IMG/VR virus record: IMGVR_UViG_3300002835_007718
Location: 20,023-84,022 of that record
Source of the DNA: a virus
Strand: one strand, 5' to 3'
Length of the DNA: 64,000 nucleotides
The notes below the pieces were generated by a model. That model saw nothing but the letters and a program-made list of their open reading frames with translations. It did no database searches and was not told where the DNA came from. The position numbers and the translations under genes were made by a program. Numbering within the stretch: the first letter of the stretch is position 1; each line of letters begins with the position of its first letter. Of this stretch, positions 34,883-42,372 are shown piece by piece.

Positions 34883-34921
34883 AGTTTTCTTTTTTTTAAT
34901 TGTTAATTGTTAAACTTGTCA

Positions 34922-34953
34922 CTAATATACAACATCTGGGTGACAATTCCAAA
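34922..34953 (-). promoter_or_regulatory. Early promoter for the gp32-uvsX-rnh operon
   Basis: TTTG (34953-34950), 20-base spacer containing GAATTGTCACCCAGATGTTG, TATATTAG (34929-34922). The leader of about 33 bases contains a direct repeat (TTAACAATTAACAATTAA) just before the gp32 start; in T4, gp32 represses its own translation through an A/T-rich leader, so this may be an operator. Confidence 0.65.
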
Positions 34954-35017
34954 TGTATTTCAAAAATTTTTTAATTTTTAGTTTTGTGGTATTACCCACT
35001 TGTATAAATATGTAAAA

Positions 35018-35407
35018 TTATTTATTGACATCAACAATTTTAAATAAAGATGTTTTCATAATTTTATATCCGTTTCCATTGGTTAGAATAAGCGTATTTT
35101 GATACTGGTTCCAATTTATCTGATATTCTTTATCCACAATCCCACCATTTAATGAACTAATCAAAGAATTTAAAGCGTTGATTGTATACATGGTGTTTGA
35201 TTCTTTTTTTCTATGAACCATAATAGTTTCAGGAAGAAATTGATGACTATTATTAGCAACAATATTATAACTCACAACCAATTCGTTAGAAGGTTCTAAT
35301 TTTAAAATAAAAATTTTACGACTAAAAAGTTCGTATTTAAATACCTTTTCAATAATTGATTCAAATGATTCTTCATTTGTAAAGGTGCATAACAATTGTG
35401 TTTTCAC
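35018..35407 (-). CDS. Hypothetical protein (GTG start)
   Basis: A 129-residue protein starting at GTG 35407 with GGAG seven bases upstream. Sequence alternates beta-like strands ('RKIFILKLEPSNELVVSYNI', 'QNTLILTNGNGYKIMKTS'); no family recognised. An out-of-frame ATG overlaps the start by 4 bases but opens only a short frame. It stands between the 544-residue protein and gp32. The 136-base gap after it holds a TATTTATA motif (35003-35010) and the gp32 promoter. Confidence 0.55.
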   Translation of the reverse strand: MKTQLLCTFTNEESFESIIEKVFKYELFSRKIFILKLEPSNELVVSYNIVANNSHQFLPETIMVHRKKESNTMYTINALNSLISSLNGGIVDKEYQINWNQYQNTLILTNGNGYKIMKTSLFKIVDVNK

Positions 35408-35421
35408 TCATTTCTCCGTAA

Positions 35422-37056
35422 TTATTTTGTTCTATGTCTAAATAGTATTTTGGGCGAACCCTTATCTTCAGTTTTCATATCTACTTGTAAGAATGATTTA
35501 TCTTTACCACCCATATTGATTACAAGTTTTACACCATCGAATTTTACTCCAAATGGTGGTGTTGGATTACAATAATGGTCAGGTGATTTCATTTGGACAT
35601 CGCCTGTTTTTTTATTAATTACCTGCGTGTGAACATTCTGACCACATCCGTGAACATCCTTCCACATATCAGTTAATTTTTGCTGACCTTCTTTACTCTT
35701 TGATAGTTCTTCCATTTTGGATGAGAACTCACCAAGGTATGCTTGTTTTAAGTTTTTCTTTTGTTCAGCCTTTTCTTGGTCTGACATACTATCATTCCAA
35801 GCATACTTCTTTCTTAACTCACCAACTTTAGCATCAAGGTCTTTACCAATTTCACCCAAGTATGTAGCCCCAGCGTTATTAACGCCTGCGTTTTTCATTG
35901 TGATGTTTTTAGGGTCAGTATATGTTTTTGCGGAAATCTTCATAATTTGGTCGTTTCCATCTTTGTCTTTATACTGAATAATCAAATCCGTTGGGTCTAC
36001 TTTTGGGTCAATACCCAATTTAGCCAATGCAGTTTTACCCACACCACCCACTTGTTGAGCACCTGTAATTTGTGAGCCCTCTGGTAATGACGCTTTCATT
36101 ATATCAGCAGCCTTTTTGTTGATTGCGTCAAATTTAGCCTCATCACCACCCAAATCTTTTAGAGTTTTTTGAGTAGACTCATATGCAGCTTTGTTTTCAT
36201 CCGATGGGAACAAATATGATACAACACCTGACTCGTTGTGTTTACCACTCATATCAGCCAGAGCTCGGTCTTTGGCGCCACCTCTCATAGGGACATCAAT
36301 ACCTTCTTCTTGAATGATTTTGTTCATTTCTTCACTTACGGATGTTCCACTTGCACCTGTGAGGTGCTTGTAAGGTAAAGCGCTGTTTGGTGATAGATAA
36401 ATCTTCTTACCACCAGCGTGTCCTTCAATTAAATTATTGTCAGCCAACTCACGAACAGCTTGAACTCGTTCTTCACGAGTTTTTGCATTTACAAATTGGT
36501 CCCAATTTTGTTTTAAAACTTCAGCTCTTTGTAAAGTGTTTTCATCTTGACCAGCCAATAACTCATCTACTTTATTCAATTTAGCTTGTTCCGACTTTAC
36601 AGTTGCTGATGGAAATTGTTTTACTTCACCTTCCGGCTTATCTTGTTTTTCTTTTTGGGCCTTTTCAATTTCATCTTTACTTGGTGCAACGTGGGTTTCA
36701 GGATTTGGTTTTTTAACCGTGTATATGTTACCCGACTTTTTGTTTTTTACCCAACTATCCTCATCAAGGTTTTTTTCTTTGTTATGTAACTTATCTTTTT
36801 CAAGTTGAGTCATCATTCCCATCATGTCGTCTTCAAGTTCTTTTTCGGCAGGAGCTTCTTCTTTTTTAGAATCAGTTGGACTACCACCTTCTAAAATAGC
36901 CAATGCTATTTCTTTAGCTTGCTTTTCATCAAATTCTTCTAATAAAATTGAATATAACCCAGCAATTGACCTTTCGCTCAACGGATTGCTGTAAAGTTCG
37001 TATCCGACTTCATTCCACCATTTTTTTGAAATACGTTCAATGAGGAGTTTTTTCAT
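35422..37056 (-). CDS. Large protein of unknown role, possible nuclease-like core
   Basis: A 544-residue protein. Residues 1-58 are a helical segment ('KKWWNEVGYELYSNPLSERS'), 60-150 are highly charged and probably disordered, and 160-460 are mixed helical. Around 354-377, DPTDLIIQYKDKDGND and then MKISAKTYTDPKNIT have a D...SxK spacing like PD-(D/E)XK cores. The last 80 residues contain C471 and C496 with HGCGQNVHTQV and PDHYCNPTPPFGVKFDG. I cannot name a family; a virion-packaged or DNA-processing protein are both possible. TATTTATA lies 4 bases before the ATG. Confidence 0.5.
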   Translation of the reverse strand: MKKLLIERISKKWWNEVGYELYSNPLSERSIAGLYSILLEEFDEKQAKEIALAILEGGSPTDSKKEEAPAEKELEDDMMGMMTQLEKDKLHNKEKNLDEDSWVKNKKSGNIYTVKKPNPETHVAPSKDEIEKAQKEKQDKPEGEVKQFPSATVKSEQAKLNKVDELLAGQDENTLQRAEVLKQNWDQFVNAKTREERVQAVRELADNNLIEGHAGGKKIYLSPNSALPYKHLTGASGTSVSEEMNKIIQEEGIDVPMRGGAKDRALADMSGKHNESGVVSYLFPSDENKAAYESTQKTLKDLGGDEAKFDAINKKAADIMKASLPEGSQITGAQQVGGVGKTALAKLGIDPKVDPTDLIIQYKDKDGNDQIMKISAKTYTDPKNITMKNAGVNNAGATYLGEIGKDLDAKVGELRKKYAWNDSMSDQEKAEQKKNLKQAYLGEFSSKMEELSKSKEGQQKLTDMWKDVHGCGQNVHTQVINKKTGDVQMKSPDHYCNPTPPFGVKFDGVKLVINMGGKDKSFLQVDMKTEDKGSPKILFRHRTK

Positions 37057-37059
37057 AAA

Positions 37060-37067
37060 TATAAATA
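37060..37067 (-). promoter_or_regulatory. TATTTATA motif abutting a start codon
   Basis: TATTTATA on the minus strand, preceded by AAC, ends 3 bases before the ATG at 37056. It matches the late-type motif of the tail genes, but the distance is much shorter than their 16-38 bases, so it may be chance or imply a different start. Confidence 0.3.
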
Positions 37068-37068
37068 G

Positions 37069-38298
37069 TTAAATTACAAGCTTTACCATATTGCCATAAT
37101 TGTCACCAACCTCCACTTCGGTGGGAAACCCATCCGACTCCATAACTGCCTTTATCTTTTTGATATAGTCAATACCATCATCTTCATGGACATCAAATAA
37201 AATTGAGTCATAAGTATAAAGAATTGGTAACGAGTTTTGAGTCAATTTTAGTTGAAACAATTTTTCTAATATAAGTATGTTTCTTTCAGTCTCAACGGAT
37301 TGAAGAATGTAGTTAAATAACTTGTTTTTGTTTAAATCTTGGTTAAAAACGAGAGTTCTTTGTAAAATTGGGGTGTTTACGGACTTTTGCATTAAAAACA
37401 TACTCCATAACGAGTCAATATACTCCGATGTTTTACTAAAAAATGGGATGTGTTTGTAATCATCTTGAACACCCCCATATAATTGTCTAAATGTTATTGC
37501 TTTTGCATCTTTGATGTCCGCGCCATATTGATTAGCTAACCATTGGTGTGCTTTAATGTTTAATGGTATGTCTATACCAATTAGTTTACCAATCAACCGA
37601 ATGTGGTATCCATCAAAGTCGAGTTGATATAACTTACCATTTTTAAATCTTGATATAAATCGGTTACGAACCTCACCATCTTTTGGAAGTGCTGCATAGT
37701 TTACACCACCAAAAGTGTTTGATGGTCTTGATGTAGTAGTCAACATATTATATTGAGTGTATTCTATACCCGCTTGGGTGTAAAGTCCACTCTTTTCTAT
37801 CCAATTATACCCCTTTGGGTATAGTTGACTAAACTTATTGGAAATCACATTTTGTGATGTCCATTTATCTTTCCAATCTTGGAATTGTTCATAGTGTTTC
37901 CATATTGGAATAAGGTCATTTCCTCTTGGAGCTTTTCTCCTGCGGAACACTGTATAAATTGGTCGCTCATTAACCTCAAAATCTGACGCCTGATGGAATA
38001 ATCCCATCTCAAGGTCATACATATTAGGTAGGAAGTCATAGTGGTGTAAGAACTCTTTTAAACCCACTACCCACACCTCTTTGAATGACCCAAACTCTAT
38101 CTTATCCGTTACACCGCTTGCGTCTATATTATGGTAGTTTACAAATAAATCCAATTTACCATCTGAAATTATAATAGATGATATACGAGACATTCGTGGG
38201 TGTTTTTCTAAACTTGATAGAATAGGAAACACCACAACTTTTTCGGAAAGTTGGGAGAGATGTTTATGTAATTCTCCTTGCGTGTCTACTATTTTCAC
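37069..38298 (-). CDS. Small family A DNA polymerase-like protein
   Basis: A 409-residue protein (GTG start) with the polymerase-domain motifs of Pol I/T7 polymerase. They are TTTSRPSN (187-194, equal to TxTGRLSS), motif A LDFDGYHIRL (D227), motif B KDAKAITFRQLYGGV (K266, Y274, G275), NYILQSVETER (Q333) and motif C YTYDSILFDV (D364, equal to VHDELxFEV). Both catalytic aspartates remain, but the motif A glutamate is histidine and HDE is YDS. The N-terminal 180 residues show no exonuclease motifs. It would be a second DNA polymerase beside gp43. Confidence 0.72.
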   Translation of the reverse strand: MKIVDTQGELHKHLSQLSEKVVVFPILSSLEKHPRMSRISSIIISDGKLDLFVNYHNIDASGVTDKIEFGSFKEVWVVGLKEFLHHYDFLPNMYDLEMGLFHQASDFEVNERPIYTVFRRRKAPRGNDLIPIWKHYEQFQDWKDKWTSQNVISNKFSQLYPKGYNWIEKSGLYTQAGIEYTQYNMLTTTSRPSNTFGGVNYAALPKDGEVRNRFISRFKNGKLYQLDFDGYHIRLIGKLIGIDIPLNIKAHQWLANQYGADIKDAKAITFRQLYGGVQDDYKHIPFFSKTSEYIDSLWSMFLMQKSVNTPILQRTLVFNQDLNKNKLFNYILQSVETERNILILEKLFQLKLTQNSLPILYTYDSILFDVHEDDGIDYIKKIKAVMESDGFPTEVEVGDNYGNMVKLVI

Positions 38299-38310
38299 AA
38301 ATTTTTATAC

Positions 38311-38730
38311 TTATATAAGTTTTACTTCAAAACGATTACGCATTTGTTCTAACTTATCTGATGGAACACCATGCTGATTTACTCCACCATGTCGGTTTTC
38401 TACTACAATAGTGAATACCATATATCCATACTTCTCTGCTAATTTAAAATACTCTTCCATTTCCCACTCTTGGGTAAATGTATTGGATACCACAATTTCA
38501 GGATAAAATTGTGGATTTACTTCATTATCCTTCATACGGGTTTCCACCTCATCTCTACACCACTTATGAGCTTCCCTTAATTTACTTGCATCAAAGTTAT
38601 AATTTCCTTCCGAATCATAAAAAAACTTATCAGCTTCACATACAGCATACTCATTCCAAATAAAATTTGAAAATGTTGATTTACCACTTCCTGGCAATCC
38701 TCTTACTAACGTTAATATTTTTGGTATCAT
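38311..38730 (-). CDS. P-loop kinase (polynucleotide-kinase/N4BP2L-like)
   Basis: The 139-residue protein starts PKILTLVRGLPGSGKSTFSN (Walker A), then 'CEADKFFYDSEGNYNFDASK', LREAHKWCRDEV, and EIVVSNTFTQEWEMEEYF. These are the lid and substrate blocks of the small kinase family that includes T4 polynucleotide kinase and NEDD4-binding-protein-2-like proteins. It probably phosphorylates the 5' end of RNA or DNA. No phosphatase domain is attached. It is followed by the polymerase-like gene and preceded by the phosphoesterase gene. Confidence 0.78.
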   Translation of the reverse strand: MIPKILTLVRGLPGSGKSTFSNFIWNEYAVCEADKFFYDSEGNYNFDASKLREAHKWCRDEVETRMKDNEVNPQFYPEIVVSNTFTQEWEMEEYFKLAEKYGYMVFTIVVENRHGGVNQHGVPSDKLEQMRNRFEVKLI

Positions 38731-38734
38731 AATT

Positions 38735-39391
38735 TTATATTCTTTTTTCGTGATGGTCTTTAGGTAAAGATAGTTTCCTTACATCTCGACCTTTCATTAT
38801 ATTTAATACTTCATCCAATGAGATTGGTTTTAATTCGTTACCATCTACACCCACATCCATTGCTTTACCTTCGGCAACTCTAAGGTGTGGTGGTAAGTGA
38901 ACGTGTCCATGTAAGTGAACTACCCTATCAGCCATCCCATCCCAACTTGCAATTGGATAGTGCATACAAACAAATGTGAATTTATCCATCATACCTTTAC
39001 CAATTGTAGATGGTCTACGAACATCCAAATGTAGATAATCGTGAGTAGAACTGAATAGGTCTTGAATCCCTTCTTTGTTGTTTCGAATGTGGTGGTCATG
39101 GTTTCCAAACGTAAGGTGAATGTTTTTACAAACCAAGCGTGAACGGAATTCTTCAATCTTTTCAAATCCACCAAAAGACCAATCACCCAAGTGAATCAAT
39201 ACATCATCCTCACCAACTACCTCGTTGATGTTGTTAACCAACGTTGCGTTCATATGGTCTAAGGAGTTAAACTTACGAGTTAGATTCTCAGCACCCTTCC
39301 ATTGAGTTGTAGCGGAACAAATGTTCGCGTGTGAGTAATGGGTATCACTCGTAAAATATAACCTTTGACCTTTTTCTAAAACAAGTTTCAT
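38735..39391 (-). CDS. Calcineurin-like metallophosphoesterase
   Basis: A 218-residue protein with the metal-ligand series YFTSDTHYSHANIC (DxH), VLIHLGDWSFGG (GD), LTFGNHDHHI (GNHD), VCMHYPIASW (H) and HLHGHVHLPP (GHxH). This set is complete for the superfamily. I chose ATG 39391, preceded by AGGAT; the promoter at 39410 lies just upstream. In context with a kinase and an RNA ligase it may remove 3' or cyclic phosphates during RNA repair, which is inference. Confidence 0.85.
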   Translation of the reverse strand: MKLVLEKGQRLYFTSDTHYSHANICSATTQWKGAENLTRKFNSLDHMNATLVNNINEVVGEDDVLIHLGDWSFGGFEKIEEFRSRLVCKNIHLTFGNHDHHIRNNKEGIQDLFSSTHDYLHLDVRRPSTIGKGMMDKFTFVCMHYPIASWDGMADRVVHLHGHVHLPPHLRVAEGKAMDVGVDGNELKPISLDEVLNIMKGRDVRKLSLPKDHHEKRI

Positions 39392-39409
39392 ATCCTCAAC
39401 TTTATATAA

Positions 39410-39441
39410 CAAATATACTAATTCTATTTGAGATAGCCAAA
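39410..39441 (-). promoter_or_regulatory. Early promoter for phosphoesterase/kinase/PolA-like genes
   Basis: TTTG (39441-39438), 20-base spacer with CTATCTCAAATAGAATTAG, TATATTTG (39417-39410). Leader of about 15 bases to ATG 39391. Confidence 0.68.
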
Positions 39442-39447
39442 TTTTAT

Positions 39448-40527
39448 TTACAATTTTTCAAATTTAGGTTTGATTAGTTTCCAAATAGTTGGTAAAATAG
39501 GCTTCCCATTATACATAGAAAATAAAACAGAGTTGTATTTGTGCGATTTAACTTCTTCCGCGTATTCTTTTTTTTGTAGATGCTTCAATTCATTAAATCT
39601 ATTGATACAAACAGTTTCAATTTTATTGTAGTTTGTTTTTAGCTCGGTTTCGTATTCTTTGATTTTATCGTAGAACTCGTCTGGAACATCCTTTAACAAA
39701 TCTTCCATATCATTACCATTGGAAAGTATTTCCCAAATTGATTTGGTAGATACTTCGGTCATAATTTTGTGCAACCTGACATACTCTTCAAACTTAATTT
39801 TCATTCTAAAGTTGCCAGGAAAATATCTTAAAACAAAACCCTCTTTGTTAACTTCATTCTTTTCTTTTAATGAATTGTAAAGGTCATCTGAAAAATTAAA
39901 ATGTTGTTCGGTTTTAACAATATCAGATTTGTTGATTCCGTTTGCTGAGAAAATAGAACAAGCCGTTGTCCAATGAAGTTCAGTTTCATCAGTTGGTTTC
40001 CAACCTGAAAATCCTTCGTTTAAAACCACAGATAAAAAAGTGATTTTTTCTTCACCATAGTTCACAACAATACGATTTTCAGGATAAATAATTTCTACAA
40101 GATAAGCATATTCTTTCATCCAAACTTTATCAAAGACTGAATAATTTCTTTTAAGAATTTCCATACCTTTGATTGATTGGTCTGAAGTAAATGAACCACG
40201 AGTCGCCATAATCCACTCACCTTCGTAGTTGAATAGAATACCCAATGACCCATCCATTTTTTCTTGGATGTAGACATAATCGCCTTTGGTTGGTATCATA
40301 CCTTTACCTGCGACCTCTTCATAGTTAAAGAATTTTGGGAATGGTCGAACCAATATCTTACCGGTATTATTATCGGTGATAAGTCCTCTACACATCATCG
40401 TAATCTCATCCCACTTACTTTCGTATTGAGTAGTTTGGGAGTAGTTCCAAATAGTCAAAGGTAAGGTTGGGTGGGTTTGTTTAATCAACCAACCATCTTC
40501 GTAGTATTTGTTTAAGATTTCTAACAT
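39448..40527 (-). CDS. rnlA: RNA ligase (T4 Rnl1-like)
   Basis: The 359-residue protein has 'TMMCRGLITDNNTGKILVRP' (motif around the guanine/adenine pocket), FPKFFNYEE, motif I EKMDGSLGI with the AMP-accepting K90, motif Ia 'WIMATRGSFTS', motif IV 'EGFVLRYFPGNFRMKIKFEEY' (split), the last part being motif V KxK. It seals RNA breaks with ATP. T4 Rnl1 restores tRNA cut by host anticodon nuclease. Length matches T4 Rnl1 (374). Confidence 0.9.
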   Translation of the reverse strand: MLEILNKYYEDGWLIKQTHPTLPLTIWNYSQTTQYESKWDEITMMCRGLITDNNTGKILVRPFPKFFNYEEVAGKGMIPTKGDYVYIQEKMDGSLGILFNYEGEWIMATRGSFTSDQSIKGMEILKRNYSVFDKVWMKEYAYLVEIIYPENRIVVNYGEEKITFLSVVLNEGFSGWKPTDETELHWTTACSIFSANGINKSDIVKTEQHFNFSDDLYNSLKEKNEVNKEGFVLRYFPGNFRMKIKFEEYVRLHKIMTEVSTKSIWEILSNGNDMEDLLKDVPDEFYDKIKEYETELKTNYNKIETVCINRFNELKHLQKKEYAEEVKSHKYNSVLFSMYNGKPILPTIWKLIKPKFEKL

Positions 40528-40528
40528 T

Positions 40529-41143
40529 TTAATTTAAGCTATTTGGGTAGTATAAAAGGGTTGGGTTTTTCTTTTGGATATCAGGCAATTCACCTTCTAC
40601 TGACATAAGCCGATTAAACTCCATTACATCAAAACGACTGGTGATTAAGTGGTAACCATTTTTAGTTGGGATAATCGCCTCAATCTTATTACCCTTCGGT
40701 TTACAACATTCATTAATTACTGTTTTAGTTTTAAGGAGATATAATCCACCACGTGTATCAACATCCACAATCCAACGTTTCTCATAGGTTTTCAACTGAC
40801 CAACAACCGAATCAAATAAGTTCTTTTGGTTATGTTGACCATTACGAATCTTTTCAGCCAAAGTAACCATCATTTCCAACGAAACATCTTTATGGTTTTG
40901 TTTCTGAATGTGGATATAAGCTCTTGCTTTAAACGTTTCACATAACTTCTGAATCTCATCCATTCGGTTTTCCAAATACTGAATACTATCAACACAATAG
41001 GTTTTGATAGTTCGGACCGATTGGTGGTTATCTCGTTCACCTTCCGGCTGGTCTTTCTTTCGTTTGAAGATGTAAAGCATATAGAAGTCACCTTCATTGT
41101 CAAAGTTTAAAAGTGGTTTGATGGGGTCTAAATTGTTAATCAT
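40529..41143 (-). CDS. Primase-like (AEP-type) protein common in Bacteroidetes phages
   Basis: A 204-residue protein: 'DFYMLYIFKRKKDQ', 'RTIKTYCVDSIQYLENRMDE', ARAYIHIQKQNHKD, KRWIVDVDTRGG (DxD) and AIIPTKNGYHLITSRFDV (the sxH-like strand), ending NPTLLYYPNS. The DxD plus GYHLI pattern resembles the active site of archaeo-eukaryotic primases. I recall similar proteins from Bacteroidetes phages. No separate gp61-type primase is visible in this window, so it could prime DNA for gp41, but that is unproven. Confidence 0.55.
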   Translation of the reverse strand: MINNLDPIKPLLNFDNEGDFYMLYIFKRKKDQPEGERDNHQSVRTIKTYCVDSIQYLENRMDEIQKLCETFKARAYIHIQKQNHKDVSLEMMVTLAEKIRNGQHNQKNLFDSVVGQLKTYEKRWIVDVDTRGGLYLLKTKTVINECCKPKGNKIEAIIPTKNGYHLITSRFDVMEFNRLMSVEGELPDIQKKNPTLLYYPNSLN

Positions 41144-41148
41144 AACTT

Positions 41149-41316
41149 TTATTTATAATACATTTTAATAGTTTCCTCAATTTCTTCAGGTGTTAAACTA
41201 TCACCTATTTCTTCAAGCATTTCTATGGTTGATGTACTAGTTTCTCCATAAGTGTCGATTTCACGATTAGCTCTTTCTTGCAACTCAATAAATCTTTTAA
41301 CTTTTTGAATATTCAT
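41149..41316 (-). CDS. Small acidic hypothetical protein (55 residues)
   Basis: ATG 41316 to TAA 41149. It is a helical acidic peptide (VKRFIELQERANREIDTYG, then a Thr/Ser turn and LTPEEIEETIKMYYK). The start context AAAAGTTATG is the same A-rich pattern used before 25400, 27678 and 41143. It fits exactly between its neighbours with the same orientation. Function unknown. Confidence 0.6.
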   Translation of the reverse strand: MNIQKVKRFIELQERANREIDTYGETSTSTIEMLEEIGDSLTPEEIEETIKMYYK

Positions 41317-41340
41317 AACTTTTATTTTTATAGTTTATAA

Positions 41341-41730
41341 TTAGATACCTTGCTCTCTGCGCAAATCATATTCTTCTTTCTCAAACTCCGAATATTCAAC
41401 CACCTTTAAATAAGGGTCAAACTTTGTTTCGTAATAACCATTCAGATTAGCCATACGAATCATTGAATCAATGAATGATTTACGAACAAACGTCATATCA
41501 GATGAACCAAACCCTTGGTCTTCCGGCCAGTCTTGGTAATCTTCAGCCACATCGTTAAGGGCTTCGTAAACTGCATCAGCGTAAGTAATCACGCGTTTTG
41601 TGTATTTTCCTTCCACCGGAAATGTGTTTCGGATTACATCAAATCCTTCGATTAACGAAGAAGAGGCAAGAACTGAATTAAGGTTAAATGGTAAGCTCAT
41701 AGTATAAAGGGGTTTAAGTGTCTCAATCAT
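41341..41730 (-). CDS. Hypothetical protein, possibly leaderless
   Basis: A 129-residue acidic protein without recognised motifs ('AVYEALNDVAEDYQDWPEDQ', 'DMTFVRKSFIDSMIRMANLN'). The first ATG (41730) lies 8 bases after the -7 element of the promoter at 41738, implying a near-leaderless message. A second ATG at 41700 would give a 30-base leader and a 119-residue product. Function unknown. Confidence 0.6.
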   Translation of the reverse strand: MIETLKPLYTMSLPFNLNSVLASSSLIEGFDVIRNTFPVEGKYTKRVITYADAVYEALNDVAEDYQDWPEDQGFGSSDMTFVRKSFIDSMIRMANLNGYYETKFDPYLKVVEYSEFEKEEYDLRREQGI

Positions 41731-41737
41731 TACTATA

Positions 41738-41769
41738 CAAATATAACAAAAAAGTTTGGATTGCCCAAA
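41738..41769 (-). promoter_or_regulatory. Early promoter with repeated TTTAACAT boxes
   Basis: TTTG (41769-41766), 20-base spacer with GGCAATCCAAACTTTTTTGT, TATATTTG (41745-41738). Upstream lie TTTAACATAAA and TTTAACATTGAAAG in direct repeat, as before 22848; a single box is at 12842. It probably drives 41730 down to the RNA ligase gene. Confidence 0.7.
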
Positions 41770-41799
41770 CTTTCAATGTTAAATTTATGTTAAATAATA

Positions 41800-42372
41800 T
41801 TATTGTGACACTCTTGCATACTCAATGTAATCCGTAACATAGTTACGAATACCCTCCATATTTGCTTCTGCAAGAAGAACTAATCGCCGATTTGTATCAA
41901 ATATACCGGTATCCATGCCAGAGTCATTTAATTTACCAGTTAGCTTCCATGGTAGTGTTAATTTTAAGTAAAAAATTTCATTTGCTTTTTCAAATGAATC
42001 CGAGTCCACCTCTGTAATGATTGATTGAAAATGTCTTTTTAAAAAAAACCTATTGTAAAACCCGTTTGTGTAATCATTTTCAGTTGGTATTGGTTTACCA
42101 TAATTTATAAAATTAATTTTTACTACTTCCGATTGTTTAATCAAATCGTATTCAAATTTTTTATTTACAACATCCAAATTAAGGTCTAAATATGGAATAA
42201 GTTTTTTAGACAATCCTAAAATGTATGATGAAAGTGTAAACACCTCATTTGTGATGTATCTATGGTAGTCACCAATATATTCGGTGCCATCTTCCAACAT
42301 CCACTCTTTACCTTCGGTATAAAGCCCTCGTTGAATTTCGCCTTCAGGATAATATATTTTTTTTCTAGCCAT
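41800..42372 (-). CDS. Hypothetical protein at end of tail/baseplate module
   Basis: A 190-residue protein with no recognised family ('YPEGEIQRGLYTEGKEWMLE', 'YHRYITNEVFTLSSYILGLS', 'NYVTDYIEYARVSQ'). Its start overlaps the hub-like gene's stop, so it is translated with the baseplate genes and is probably a baseplate or fibre-attachment component. That is inference from position. Confidence 0.5.
   Translation of the reverse strand: MARKKIYYPEGEIQRGLYTEGKEWMLEDGTEYIGDYHRYITNEVFTLSSYILGLSKKLIPYLDLNLDVVNKKFEYDLIKQSEVVKINFINYGKPIPTENDYTNGFYNRFFLKRHFQSIITEVDSDSFEKANEIFYLKLTLPWKLTGKLNDSGMDTGIFDTNRRLVLLAEANMEGIRNYVTDYIEYARVSQ

Noticed and set aside
34985-35010. Hairpin GTGG/CCAC as terminator after the gene at 35018
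   Set aside because: The stem is only 4 bp and lacks a proper T-tract, unlike the strong stem at 51043.
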